A stretch of 43,243 nucleotides of DNA from Chitiniphilus eburneus. GTDB taxonomy: Bacteria > Pseudomonadota > Gammaproteobacteria > Burkholderiales > Chitinibacteraceae. A program made the position numbers and the translations under genes. Shown here piece by piece: positions 26,124 through 34,140 of the stretch. The notes below the pieces were generated by a model. That model ran no database searches and was not told the DNA's origin. It saw only the letters and a list, made by a program, of their open reading frames with translations. Location: assembly GCF_005048205.1 (NCBI RefSeq), contig NZ_SUMF01000028.1:1-43243 (forward strand), given 5' to 3'. Numbering within the stretch: the first letter of the stretch is position 1; each line of letters starts with the position of its first letter.

Positions 26124-27425
26124 TCATACGGAAAGGATACGGCTGTGCCAGCGGCGTGCGCGGGCCTGGGTTTCGGCCAGGTTCAGGCTCAGGTGGCGAT
26201 GGTCGGCGTAGACGTTGCGACCGGCGATCCACACATGGCTGACCTGGCTGCGATCGGCCGCGTAGACGAGATGCGAGAGGGGATCGTAGCACGGCTGGGT
26301 GCCTACGGCGGACAGGTCGACCGCGATCACATCGGCCTGTTTGCCGGGGCGCAGACTGCCGATGCGGTCGTCCCAGCCCAGCGCGCGGGCGCCGTTCAGT
26401 GTCGCCATCTCCAGCGCCTGCCACGCCGGCAGCGCCTCGGGGTTGCCGCTGGCGCCCTTGGCCAGCAGGGCGGCCAGCCGCAGCTCCGCGAACATGTCCA
26501 GCTTGTTGTTGCTGGCCGCGCCGTCGGTGCCAATCCCGACATTGATCCCGGCGGCGAGTTGATCCGCGATGCGCGCAAAGCCCGATGCCAGCTTCAGGTT
26601 GGAGGCCGGATTGTGCGCCACGTGCACACCCTGGCGCGCCAGCAACGCCAGCTCCTCGTCGGTGGTGTGCACCATGTGCGCGGCGATCAGATGGCTGCCC
26701 AGCAGCCCCAGGCCGGATAGCCGCGCCAGCGGGCGCACCCCGAATTCCTTCAGGCTGGTGGCGATTTCGTCCTGCGTCTCATGAATATGGCAATGGATAC
26801 CGATCTGCAATTCGTCCGCCAGCGTGATGACGCGGCGGAAGGTTTCGTCGCTCACGGTATATGGCGCATGCGGCGCCAGCGTAAAGCCGACCAGGTTTTC
26901 GCCGCGGAATTCGTCCATGCATTCCAGCGCGCGGCGGATATAGCCATCGGCATTGGCGGCATAGGCATTGGGGAATTCCAGGATCGAGCAGCCGACCATG
27001 ATGCGGAAATCGCTGGACAGCGCGGCACGGGTCACGGCCGCATGGTGGAAATACATATCGTTGGCGCACGTGGTGCCACCAGCGATCATTTCCGCGATGG
27101 CCAGCAGCGTGCCATCGAAAACGAATTCATCCGAAACGTGTTTGCCTTCGGCGGGCCAGATATGCTGATTCAGCCAGGTCATCAGCGGCAGATCGTCGGC
27201 GTAGCCGCGCAGCAGCGTCATGGCCGAATGCGCGTGCAGATTGATCAGGCCGGGCAGCAGGGCGTGATCGGGCAGGCGGGTGAGCGTGGCTTCGGGGTAG
27301 CGCGCCAGCGCATCGGCGGCGGGCAGCAGATCGACGATGCGTTCGGCATCGATGACGAGCGCGTGGTCCAGCAGAACACCACGAGGTTCGATGGCGATCA
27401 GCCAGCGGGGCAACAGGATGTGCAT
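26124..27425 (-). CDS. mtaD: 5-methylthioadenosine/S-adenosylhomocysteine deaminase (TRZ/ATZ family)
   Basis: A 433-residue amidohydrolase. NLHAHSAMTLLRG (about 62-74) gives the HxH metal ligands, HCHIHETQ (about 208-215) and GTDGAASNNKLDM (about 303-315) the remaining metal and catalytic residues. The enzyme deaminates MTA and SAH, by-products of polyamine synthesis and SAM-dependent methylation; SAH from UbiG is one such source, which suits the operon. A perfect TATAAT at 27452-27457 lies about 27 bases before the ATG without a clear -35, so transcription probably starts just after the lipoprotein terminator. Related TRZ/ATZ hydrolases have other substrates, so MTA/SAH is inferred. Confidence 0.85.
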   Translation of the reverse strand: MHILLPRWLIAIEPRGVLLDHALVIDAERIVDLLPAADALARYPEATLTRLPDHALLPGLINLHAHSAMTLLRGYADDLPLMTWLNQHIWPAEGKHVSDEFVFDGTLLAIAEMIAGGTTCANDMYFHHAAVTRAALSSDFRIMVGCSILEFPNAYAANADGYIRRALECMDEFRGENLVGFTLAPHAPYTVSDETFRRVITLADELQIGIHCHIHETQDEIATSLKEFGVRPLARLSGLGLLGSHLIAAHMVHTTDEELALLARQGVHVAHNPASNLKLASGFARIADQLAAGINVGIGTDGAASNNKLDMFAELRLAALLAKGASGNPEALPAWQALEMATLNGARALGWDDRIGSLRPGKQADVIAVDLSAVGTQPCYDPLSHLVYAADRSQVSHVWIAGRNVYADHRHLSLNLAETQARARRWHSRILSV

Positions 27426-27464
27426 GGGCGGGCCCGGGATGGAAAGCCGCCATTATACAAAAAC

Positions 27465-27491
27465 AAAAAGCCGACCTTGCGGTCGGCTTTT
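27465..27491 (-). terminator. Rho-independent terminator of the small lipoprotein gene
   Basis: A perfect 11-bp stem (AAAAGCCGACC/GGTCGGCTTTT) with loop TTGC is followed on the - strand by TTTTTG and then the TATAAT of mtaD. It separates the lipoprotein transcript from mtaD-ubiG-gph. Confidence 0.85.
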
Positions 27492-27508
27492 CATTCGCGA
27501 TGCCTGAA

Positions 27509-27703
27509 TTACTGGGCAGCGGAGGCAGCGGAAGCAGCCGGGGCGGAAGCCGGGGCCGAAGCAACCGGGGCAGCAGCCGGAGCGGAGGCTTCAACCGGAG
27601 CCGAAGCTTCAACCGGAGCGGAGGCAACCGGAGCTTCTTCCTTCTTGCCGCAAGCGGACAGGGCAACGGCCAGCAGGGCAGCGACGAGCAGAGATTGTTT
27701 CAT
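27509..27703 (-). CDS. small repeat-bearing lipoprotein, 64 aa
   Basis: The product has a lipoprotein signal (LLVAALLAVALSAC; lipobox LSAC with Cys at about residue 18). The mature chain is KKEEAP followed by repeats of PVEASA and PAASA-like units; it would be a short, flexible, Pro/Ala-rich chain held at a membrane. In the DNA the repeats have an 18-bp period (27583-27600, 27601-27618 and part of a third). A 17-bp-spaced promoter lies upstream and a strong terminator downstream, so this is a one-gene transcript. No function is known from sequence. Confidence 0.75.
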   Translation of the reverse strand: MKQSLLVAALLAVALSACGKKEEAPVASAPVEASAPVEASAPAAAPVASAPASAPAASAASAAQ

Positions 27704-27805
27704 TTTGAAAATACCTTTTTGAGCTGATGGGTAGTAAACCTATTTGGCCGACGATTGGCTCTGCTGCCTTGCGGCTTATTAGCTGTCATCGACAACACGG
27801 GGCGA

Positions 27806-27834
27806 ATTCTAGCGATAATCCGTAGCTAAACCAA
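27806..27834 (-). promoter_or_regulatory. sigma-70-type promoter of the small lipoprotein gene
   Basis: On the - strand TTGGTT (27829-27834), a 17-base spacer and TAGAAT (27806-27811). The 5' leader would be about 95 bases. The rest of the 398-base gap (27704-28101) shows no gene; a 62-residue open frame at 27882-28070 has no ribosome site and atypical composition. Confidence 0.5.
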
Positions 27835-28101
27835 AGGTTCTATGGCTACGCCGTGTAACAGACTGCAACCTGCGCGGATACGTGGGTCGGCCCCGCTTCC
27901 AGGCGGTGCGCAAAGCAATCTATGTAATTGATGAGGCAAGGTATTTTTTCACTGCGATGCGCGTGGCCGGCACCTTTATCACCGATTCGGCAATTGACTG
28001 GCATCCAGGGATTTGCCCAAATGGCGTATTCGGGGCGCGCCTGATACAAGGTAGCGACAGTTGGCCGTAACATCTGCGCTTCAATAGCGAAGGGCAGGCA
28101 G

Positions 28102-29094
28102 ATGGAAAAGATAGTCCGTTTGGGGCTGATCGGTTGCGGCGTGGCGGCGCGCGAACTGCATTGGCCGGCATTGCGCCAGGTGGGGGATGCGGTGCAACTG
28201 GTGGCGGTCTGCAATCGCACGGCCGACAAGGCGCGCGCACTGGCGGAGCTGGCCGGGGGCATCGACTGGTATGACGATTGGCAATCGCTGCTGGCACGCC
28301 CGGATATCGATGCCGTGGATATCGTACTGCCCGCCACGCTCAACCTGGAGGCCACGCGCGCCGCCCTGGCCGCTGGCAAGCACGTGCTGGTGGAAAAGCC
28401 GCTGGCCGCGAATCCCGACGAAGCCCGCGCCATGCTGGTACTGGCGCAGGCGCATCCCGACCGCGTCACCATGGTGGCGGAGAACTTCCGCCACGCCTGG
28501 TTTCTGCGGCGACTGCGCGCATGGCTGGCCCAGGGCGAGGTCGGCCGGGCGTATGCGCTGCACTGGCACGCCATGACCACCATGGCGCACGATAACCGTT
28601 ACATAGTCAGTGGCTGGCGCGGCAGCGAGGCCTTCCCTGGCGGGCTATTGCTCGACGCGGGCGTGCATTACGTCGCGGTGGCGCGGGCCCTGCTCGGCGA
28701 GGTGACCGAAGCATCCATCGAAGTCTCCAGCGTCGATCCGCACCTCGGCCGCTACGACGGCGGCAGCCTGACGCTGCGTACCGACAGCGGCGCCCACGCC
28801 ACGCTCAACCTGTATTTCTCCACCGTGGGCCATGAAGAATGGCGACTGGTGGTGCTGGCCGAACGCGGCAGTGCCGAGTACGACGGCGCCACGTTGACGC
28901 TGCGTGGCGCCGACGGCCGTGTGCAGCACGAACCCAAGCCGGATGACGACGGCTATGCCGCGGAGTTTCGCGCACTGGCGGCGGCGATCCGGGCGGGGCA
29001 GGGCGGTTCGGACTTCGCCGAGGGATGGCGCGACATGCGCGTGATCACCAGCGCGCTGGCGCAACCGGGGCAGCGGGTGCGCATCGGCGACTAG
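28102..29094 (+). CDS. Gfo/Idh/MocA-family NAD(P)-dependent oxidoreductase
   Basis: The 330-residue protein has the Rossmann motif GLIGCGVAA at about 8-16 and the family signature EKPLA (about 97-101), with a likely substrate-binding HYVAVARAL region near 190 in the beta-sheet C-terminal domain. Members oxidise or reduce sugars, inositols or biliverdin-like compounds. The genomic context gives no clue, as it stands alone between the lipoprotein and a convergent chemoreceptor gene. An AGGCAG sequence precedes the ATG at 28102. The substrate cannot be inferred from the sequence. Confidence 0.82.
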   Translation: MEKIVRLGLIGCGVAARELHWPALRQVGDAVQLVAVCNRTADKARALAELAGGIDWYDDWQSLLARPDIDAVDIVLPATLNLEATRAALAAGKHVLVEKPLAANPDEARAMLVLAQAHPDRVTMVAENFRHAWFLRRLRAWLAQGEVGRAYALHWHAMTTMAHDNRYIVSGWRGSEAFPGGLLLDAGVHYVAVARALLGEVTEASIEVSSVDPHLGRYDGGSLTLRTDSGAHATLNLYFSTVGHEEWRLVVLAERGSAEYDGATLTLRGADGRVQHEPKPDDDGYAAEFRALAAAIRAGQGGSDFAEGWRDMRVITSALAQPGQRVRIGD

Positions 29095-29111
29095 GCATGG
29101 CCACGCCATGA

Positions 29112-29134
29112 AAAACGGCCCGGAGGGCCGTTTT
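29112..29134. terminator. bidirectional terminator between the oxidoreductase and a chemoreceptor gene
   Basis: A perfect 10-bp stem AAAACGGCCC/GGGCCGTTTT with loop GGA, with T runs on both strands. It lies between convergent genes ending at 29094 (+) and 29165 (-), so it can serve both. Confidence 0.8.
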
Positions 29135-29164
29135 CCTTTGCATGTGGCATGGCGATGCCGGCGG

Positions 29165-30769
29165 TCAGACGCGATAGCGGCTGATGGTCTGTTCCATATC
29201 GCGGGCCAGTTGTTGCAGATGCTCGGCCGCCTGCGAGGTATTGCCGGCCGCCGCGCTGTTTTCCTCGGACATGCGCGCGATGGTCTCCACCACCTGCGCG
29301 ATACTGTTGCTGGCCACGCTCTGCTCGCGGATCGCCTCGGTGATGTCCGCCACGCGGCCCACCACGTCGCCCGCGCTGCCACGGATGCGGCGGATCGCAT
29401 CGCCCGCCGCGCGCGCGTTGCCCACGCCGTCCTCCACCTGACTGACCACGTTCTGCATCCGGCCCACCGCCAGATTGGCGCCGTCCTGGATCGAAGCGAT
29501 GGTGCCGGAGATTTCCTGCGTGGACGACGAGGTACGTTCGGCCAGCTTGCGCACTTCGTCGGCGACCACGGCAAAGCCGCGCCCCTGCTCGCCGGCGCGC
29601 GCCGCCTCGATGGCCGCGTTCAGCGCCAGCAGATTGGTCTGGTCGGCGATTTCCTTGATCACATTGACCACGGCCGAGATATCCGCGCTCTTGCCCTGCA
29701 ACTGCGCAATCTCGTCGGCGGCCTCGCGCACGGTGTCGGCGATACCGTCGATCTTGGCCACGGTGGATTCGATCACCTGCCCGCCATCCTCGGCCAGGCG
29801 GCCCGATTCGCGCGACAGCTCATCGGCCTCGCCCGAACGGTCGGCCACATGGTTGATGCTGACCGTCACCTGTTCCACCGTTGCCGCCATATTGGATGCG
29901 GCCTCGCTGGCCTGGGTGGCGGTGCGGGTCAGCCCGCCCGCGGTATACGACAACTGGTTGGCGGAGCCGGCCACATCGCCGATGCGGTTGCGCATCTCGC
30001 GCAGGCTTTCCTGCAAGCGGCCGATCAGTGTATTGAAGGCGGTGACCGTCTGGCCGATCTCATCCTGGCTGTTCACCGGCGCGCGGCGGGTGAAATCCAG
30101 CGTGTTGCCGATCTCGGTCACGGTTCGCTGCATTTCGGCCAGCGGGCGCTGGATCGCGCGGGTCAGCAGCGTGCCGATCACCGCCAGCAGGGCGATGGCG
30201 GCCAGGATCAGCACGACGAACTGGATCCGCGCGCTGCGTTGTTCCTCGGCCACTTCGGTGCGGTAGGTGCTGGCCAGCTTGAGCTTGTAGTCCACCAGCG
30301 CCTGCAACGCCTGTTCGGTGGCGATGGCGGTGTCGCGCGTGGCGGTCAGCGATGCCGCGACATCGCCGAAATCCTCGGCGGTTTGCAGCACGTCCCGCGA
30401 AGATTTGTCGAACGTGGCCAGTTGCGGTTGCAGCTTCTGGAACAGCGCGCGCTCGGCCGGGTCGGAAATGGCCGTCTCGTAGTGCGCCACCTGGCTGGCC
30501 AGTTCCTTTTCCTGATCCTTCAGGCGCTGGATCAGCCTGGTGCGCAGGTCGGTGTCGAACGACGAACCGATCTGGTACAGCACCAGTTGCTGCACCTTGA
30601 AGGCATTGTTCACGCGATACAGCGTTTCCAGCCCGGCCACCGCCTCGTTGCCCAGGCGCGATACGCGTTCTTCCACGCGGTTGAATTTCACGAACCCGAC
30701 CGCGCCGACGACCACCAGCGAGAGGATGGCGATCGCGATCAGTAAAAGTAATCGTTGGCTAATTTTCAT
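29165..30769 (-). CDS. methyl-accepting chemotaxis protein
   Basis: A 534-residue membrane chemoreceptor. It has a first transmembrane helix (about 8-30), a helical periplasmic four-helix-bundle-type sensor (about 31-185), a second transmembrane helix (about 188-210), a HAMP domain (about 211-265) and a cytoplasmic signalling domain with the hairpin tip [20 protein letters not shown]. The ATG at 30769 (MKISQRLL) directly begins the first membrane helix. Ligand unknown. It is a close paralogue of the receptor at 31505-33115, sharing the sensor architecture. A perfect ATTTCAA/TTGAAAT palindrome lies about 140 bases upstream. Confidence 0.92.
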   Translation of the reverse strand: MKISQRLLLLIAIAILSLVVVGAVGFVKFNRVEERVSRLGNEAVAGLETLYRVNNAFKVQQLVLYQIGSSFDTDLRTRLIQRLKDQEKELASQVAHYETAISDPAERALFQKLQPQLATFDKSSRDVLQTAEDFGDVAASLTATRDTAIATEQALQALVDYKLKLASTYRTEVAEEQRSARIQFVVLILAAIALLAVIGTLLTRAIQRPLAEMQRTVTEIGNTLDFTRRAPVNSQDEIGQTVTAFNTLIGRLQESLREMRNRIGDVAGSANQLSYTAGGLTRTATQASEAASNMAATVEQVTVSINHVADRSGEADELSRESGRLAEDGGQVIESTVAKIDGIADTVREAADEIAQLQGKSADISAVVNVIKEIADQTNLLALNAAIEAARAGEQGRGFAVVADEVRKLAERTSSSTQEISGTIASIQDGANLAVGRMQNVVSQVEDGVGNARAAGDAIRRIRGSAGDVVGRVADITEAIREQSVASNSIAQVVETIARMSEENSAAAGNTSQAAEHLQQLARDMEQTISRYRV

Positions 30770-30907
30770 GTGTATCCCCAAGCTGAGCAAAACCGGATTC
30801 GGCTCACTGGCGGTACTTTACCTTACATTCGCCCTTGCTAATACTCAATGGATTCACTGAGCTTGCCGCGTGTCGGAATTTTCTGCTTGCCATATGCTTT
30901 CTAAATT

Positions 30908-30923
30908 ATTTCAATTTTGAAAT
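30908..30923. promoter_or_regulatory. perfect palindrome upstream of the chemoreceptor gene
   Basis: ATTTCAA-TT-TTGAAAT, a 16-base site with 7-bp arms, in the 181-base gap between tag and the chemoreceptor start at 30769. A similar TTTCA/TGAAA site is at 33291-33308. A protein-binding operator is inferred. Confidence 0.5.
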
Positions 30924-30950
30924 GATTTGCGATTGCGTTCATACCCACGG

Positions 30951-31508
30951 CTATCGGCCGGTGCGGCGCCAGCAATCCGGATGGTGATCGTCCACCATGC
31001 CGGCCGCCTGCATCAGCGCATAGCAGATGGTGGGGCCGACGAACTTGAAGCCGCGCTGGCGCAATGCCTTGGACATCGCCTGCGATTCCTCGGTCTGCGC
31101 CGGCGTCTGGCCGGGCCCCCAATGGTTCACGCGCGGCGTGTCGCCGACAAAGGACCACAGCAACGTGGCCAGATCCTCGCCGCGCGTCTGCATGGCGAGG
31201 TAGGCCTGCGCGTTGGCGATGAACGCGGCCACCTTGGCGCGATTGCGGACAATGCCCGGGTCGGCCAGCAGTGTGGCCACCCGTGCGTCGTCGTAGCCCG
31301 CCATGCGTTGCGCGTCGAAACCGTCGAAGGCGCGGCGATAGTTGTCGCGCTTTCTCAGCACGGTGATCCACGACAGCCCGGCCTGCGCGCCTTCCAGGCA
31401 CAGCAGCTCGAACAGCCGGTCCGCGTCGCGGCAGGGCATGCCCCATTCGTCATCGTGGTAGGCGACATACAGCGGATCGTCGCCGCACCAGGCACAGCGT
31501 TGCGTCAT
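30951..31508 (-). CDS. tag: DNA-3-methyladenine glycosylase I
   Basis: Tag removes 3-methyladenine from alkylated DNA as the first step of base-excision repair. The 185 residues include the N-terminal [20 protein letters not shown], with the Cys and His of the zinc site, [10 protein letters not shown], and the C-terminal HHPDCW, with the second His/Cys pair; all four zinc ligands of the family appear present. The start ATG (31508) overlaps the stop of the upstream chemoreceptor gene as ATGA, so its translation is probably coupled to that gene. This pairing is odd, as the products have unrelated jobs. Confidence 0.93.
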   Translation of the reverse strand: MTQRCAWCGDDPLYVAYHDDEWGMPCRDADRLFELLCLEGAQAGLSWITVLRKRDNYRRAFDGFDAQRMAGYDDARVATLLADPGIVRNRAKVAAFIANAQAYLAMQTRGEDLATLLWSFVGDTPRVNHWGPGQTPAQTEESQAMSKALRQRGFKFVGPTICYALMQAAGMVDDHHPDCWRRTGR

Positions 31509-33115
31509 ACCTTGTACCTCGAAATATCCCTCTGCATGGTATCGGCAAGCTGGTTCAGGCGCTGTGCCGAGGCTGCGCTGGCGCCAGCGGTGCCGCTGGT
31601 CTGCTCCGACATCTGCGCGATGCGCTCCACCTGCTGCGCGATGGCGGTGCTGGCGCTGCCCTGCTCGCGGATCGCGCTGCTGATCTCGGATACATAGGAC
31701 ACCACCTCGGACGATGCGGCGCGGATCTGGCGGATGGCATCGCCGGCCTCGCGCGCCTGGCCCACGCCGTTTTCCACCTGGGCGACCACGTGCTGCATCG
31801 CGTTCACCGCGCGCTCGGCGCCATCCTGGATCGTGCCCACCGTCTGCGTGATTTCCTGCGTCGATTGCGCGGTGCGCTCGGCCAGCTTGCGGACTTCATC
31901 CGCCACCACCGCAAAGCCCCGGCCCTGCTCCCCGGCGCGTGCCGCCTCGATGGCGGCGTTCAGCGCCAGCAGGTTGGTCTGCCCGGCAATGTCCTTGATC
32001 ACATCCAGCACCGCCTTGATGTCGCCGCTGCGCGTGCGCAGCTCGGCCAGCTCCTCGGCTGCGTTGCGCACTGTATCGGCGATGCCGTCGATCTCGCGGA
32101 TGGTGGTTTCGATGATCTCACCGCCCTGGCTGGCCAACTGGCCCGATTGCTTGGAGCGATGATCCGCCTCCTGCGCGCGCTCGGCCACGTGGTTGATGCT
32201 GACCGTCATCTGCTCCACGCTGGCGGCCATGTGGGACGCCGAATCGCTGGCCACGTCGGCCGCGCTGGCCAGCTCCCGCGAGCTGCCCGCCATCTCGGTG
32301 GACGAGCCGGCCAGTTCGCCGCTATGTTCCCCCACCCGGCGCAAGGTCTGGTGCATGGCGTCGATCAGGCGGTTGAAGCTGCCGACCATGCGGCCGATCT
32401 CGTCCTGCGCCCGGCTCGGCACGCGGCGGGTGAAGTCCAGCGTGTGTTCGATCTCGCCGATCACCGTCATCGTCTCGTGCAGCGGGCCGCGAATGGCGCG
32501 CACGATCAGCCAGCCCAGCGCCAGCAGCAGCGCCACGAACACCAGCACCACGATCAGAAAGGTGATTTCCGCATTGACCGCCGTGCGCTGGGCCTGATCC
32601 TTGGCGGCATGCGCCAGCTCGGTATTCTCGGCCACCATCTTGTCCAGCGTTTCGTCGGCCGCGCGATAGGTGCCGTAGGTGGCTTCCAGCGCAACGCGGG
32701 CCCCGTCGGCATCGCCCTGGTTGGCCAGTTGGCGCACGCCGTTGAACTTTGGCTGGTATTCGCCGATCTGCGTTTTCAACTGGTTGTAGAGGCGTTCGTC
32801 GTCGGGGCTGCTGATCAGCCTGGCATAGGCGGCCAGCGCGGTGTCGAACGCCTGTTGTTCCGTGGTGATCTCGCCATCCAGCTCGCGGTTGCGCTCCGGT
32901 GTGGTGGCCTGCAACTGCACCATGATCTTGGAGCGCAGCTCCTTGTAGCTTTTGTCGATGCTATTGATGACCAGCACGCTTTCCAGCGATTCGTCGGTGA
33001 TCTGTTCCGCCAGGCGTTCGATCCCCGTGATCTGGTAGATGCCGATGCCGCCCACCAGCAGCAGGGCGGCGATGGACAGGGTGATCAGTAACCAGAGGCG
33101 TTGCACGATGCTCAT
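31505..33115 (-). CDS. methyl-accepting chemotaxis protein
   Basis: A 536-residue chemoreceptor with transmembrane helices at about 8-30 and 185-207, a helical periplasmic sensor between them, HAMP (about 208-262) and the signalling domain with tip [20 protein letters not shown]. It is paralogous to the receptor at 29165-30769, from which it is separated only by tag, so the three-gene block may derive from a local duplication. It is the first gene of the mcp-tag transcript. Ligand unknown. Its promoter region is shared with divergent gbsR-cydPABX, and a TGGCATT/AATGCCA palindrome lies at 33208-33222. Confidence 0.92.
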   Translation of the reverse strand: MSIVQRLWLLITLSIAALLLVGGIGIYQITGIERLAEQITDESLESVLVINSIDKSYKELRSKIMVQLQATTPERNRELDGEITTEQQAFDTALAAYARLISSPDDERLYNQLKTQIGEYQPKFNGVRQLANQGDADGARVALEATYGTYRAADETLDKMVAENTELAHAAKDQAQRTAVNAEITFLIVVLVFVALLLALGWLIVRAIRGPLHETMTVIGEIEHTLDFTRRVPSRAQDEIGRMVGSFNRLIDAMHQTLRRVGEHSGELAGSSTEMAGSSRELASAADVASDSASHMAASVEQMTVSINHVAERAQEADHRSKQSGQLASQGGEIIETTIREIDGIADTVRNAAEELAELRTRSGDIKAVLDVIKDIAGQTNLLALNAAIEAARAGEQGRGFAVVADEVRKLAERTAQSTQEITQTVGTIQDGAERAVNAMQHVVAQVENGVGQAREAGDAIRQIRAASSEVVSYVSEISSAIREQGSASTAIAQQVERIAQMSEQTSGTAGASAASAQRLNQLADTMQRDISRYKV

Positions 33116-33207
33116 GAGGTGGGTTCCGGCAATTGAAAGGGAACTGACCAGGTGCGGCCCGTCTTTCGGATGGTGGGGCGCGCGTCGGGCAGTGGTATTT
33201 ATGTCTA

Positions 33208-33222
33208 TGGCATTGAATGCCA
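33208..33222. promoter_or_regulatory. palindrome between proposed -35 and -10 of the mcp-tag promoter
   Basis: TGGCATT-G-AATGCCA, perfect 7-bp arms. On the - strand it directly follows TTGACT (33222-33227, a good -35) and ends before a weak -10 (ACATAA or CATAAA), so a bound regulator would sit in the spacer. Confidence 0.45.
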
Positions 33223-33262
33223 GTCAAAGCGCATTCCTACTATAAGAAATTTTGATTTGGTA

Positions 33263-33291
33263 TTGAGCTACATCAAGCTTGGTTTTATAGT
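33263..33291 (+). promoter_or_regulatory. promoter of gbsR-cydPABX with FNR/ANR-type box over the -35
   Basis: TTGAGC (33263-33268), a 17-base spacer and TATAGT (33286-33291) make a plausible sigma-70 promoter 34 bases before the ATG. TTGAG-CTAC-ATCAA at 33263-33276 matches the FNR/ANR consensus TTGAT-N4-ATCAA with one mismatch. Overlap with the -35 favours repression under low oxygen. Confidence 0.55.
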
Positions 33292-33308
33292 TTCAATAAT
33301 TTCTGAAA
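33291..33308. promoter_or_regulatory. TTTCA/TGAAA palindrome at the gbsR-cyd start region
   Basis: TTTCA-N8-TGAAA lies right after the proposed -10, around the likely start site, where an autorepressor such as the adjacent GbsR-type protein would bind. It resembles the palindrome at 30908-30923. Confidence 0.45.
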
Positions 33309-33324
33309 TTACACGAACGAGAAG

Positions 33325-33870
33325 ATGGAACTCACCCCCCTGACCGAGCGGTTTGTCCTGCATTTCGGAGAAATGGGCAGCCGCTGGGGCATCAATCGCA
33401 CCGTGGGCCAGATGTATGCGCTGCTGTTCATCTCGCCCCAGCCGCTCAATGCCGACGAGATTGCCGAAACCCTGGGTTTTTCGCGCTCCAACGTCAGCAT
33501 GGGCATGAAAGAACTGATGTCGTGGCGCCTGGCCCGGCTGCTGCACCGCCCCGGTGACCGGCGGGAATATTTCGAGGCGCCCAAGGACATCTGGGAAATC
33601 TTCCGCACGCTGGCGGAGGAAAAACGCAAACGCGAGATCGAACCGACGCTATCCATGCTGCGCGACGCCTTGCTGGAAGTGCCGCAGACCGACGCCGAGC
33701 ACCATGCGCAGGGCCGCATGCGCGAAATGCACGAATTGATCGAAATGGCCACGGTGTGGTTCGACGAAGTGCAGCGGCTGTCGCCGGAAACGCTGGAAAG
33801 CCTGATGCGCCTGGGTGCCAAGGTGCAGAAAGTGCTGGGCTTCACCGACAAACTGCGCGGCAAGGACTGA
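33325..33870 (+). CDS. GbsR/MarR-family transcriptional regulator
   Basis: The 181-residue winged-helix protein has the GbsR-type N-terminus (LTERFVLHFGEMGSRWGINRTVGQMYALLFIS) and the recognition region ADEIAETLGFSRSNVSMGMKEL, then a long C-terminal helical region for dimerisation. GbsR itself is a choline-sensing repressor; here the gene is first of gbsR-cydP-cydA-cydB-cydX, 4 bases before cydP, so a role in cytochrome bd control is likely. A TTTCA/TGAAA palindrome near the start site may be its operator. The effector is unknown. Confidence 0.85.
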   Translation: MELTPLTERFVLHFGEMGSRWGINRTVGQMYALLFISPQPLNADEIAETLGFSRSNVSMGMKELMSWRLARLLHRPGDRREYFEAPKDIWEIFRTLAEEKRKREIEPTLSMLRDALLEVPQTDAEHHAQGRMREMHELIEMATVWFDEVQRLSPETLESLMRLGAKVQKVLGFTDKLRGKD

Positions 33871-33874
33871 ACCG

Positions 33875-34105
33875 ATGCGCGCGGGCGTCCTCAAGACCGG
33901 CCTGCCCCTCTGGGCTGAGATCGTACTGATCCTGGCGATCAAGGCCCTGCTGCTGTGGGGCGCCAAGCAGATGTGGTTCTCCCAGCCGCTGACCCGGTCC
34001 TACCAGATGACCGTGCCCCAGGAAACCATCGGCGAGCAACTGATCGGGCCCGCCGAGCATCACCCGACCCCCCGAGAAACCGCCTCCCAGCCATCGCGCC
34101 GTTGA
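33875..34105 (+). CDS. cydP: cytochrome bd oxidase small subunit CydP
   Basis: A 76-residue single-span membrane protein (transmembrane helix about 12-30, [19 protein letters not shown]) followed by a short polar tail with FSQPL. This matches the CydP family, putative small subunits found next to cydAB in Neisseriales and other betaproteobacteria. The ATG at 33875 starts 4 bases after the regulator stop; cydA starts 36 bases downstream. The family assignment rests on length, topology and context. Confidence 0.7.
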   Translation: MRAGVLKTGLPLWAEIVLILAIKALLLWGAKQMWFSQPLTRSYQMTVPQETIGEQLIGPAEHHPTPRETASQPSRR

Positions 34106-34140
34106 TCCGGCGCGAGGCGAAGGCAACCCTGGAGACTGCC

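Noticed and set aside
27697-27709. TTTCA-TTT-TGAAA at the lipoprotein start codon as a further regulator site
   Set aside because: It overlaps the ATG and ribosome site and its short spacing may be chance in an A/T-rich stretch.
30770-30830. FliA (sigma-28) promoter upstream of the chemoreceptor
   Set aside because: TAAAGTAC and GCCGAATC occur on the - strand, but TAAA to GCCG is 13 bases, not the usual 15.
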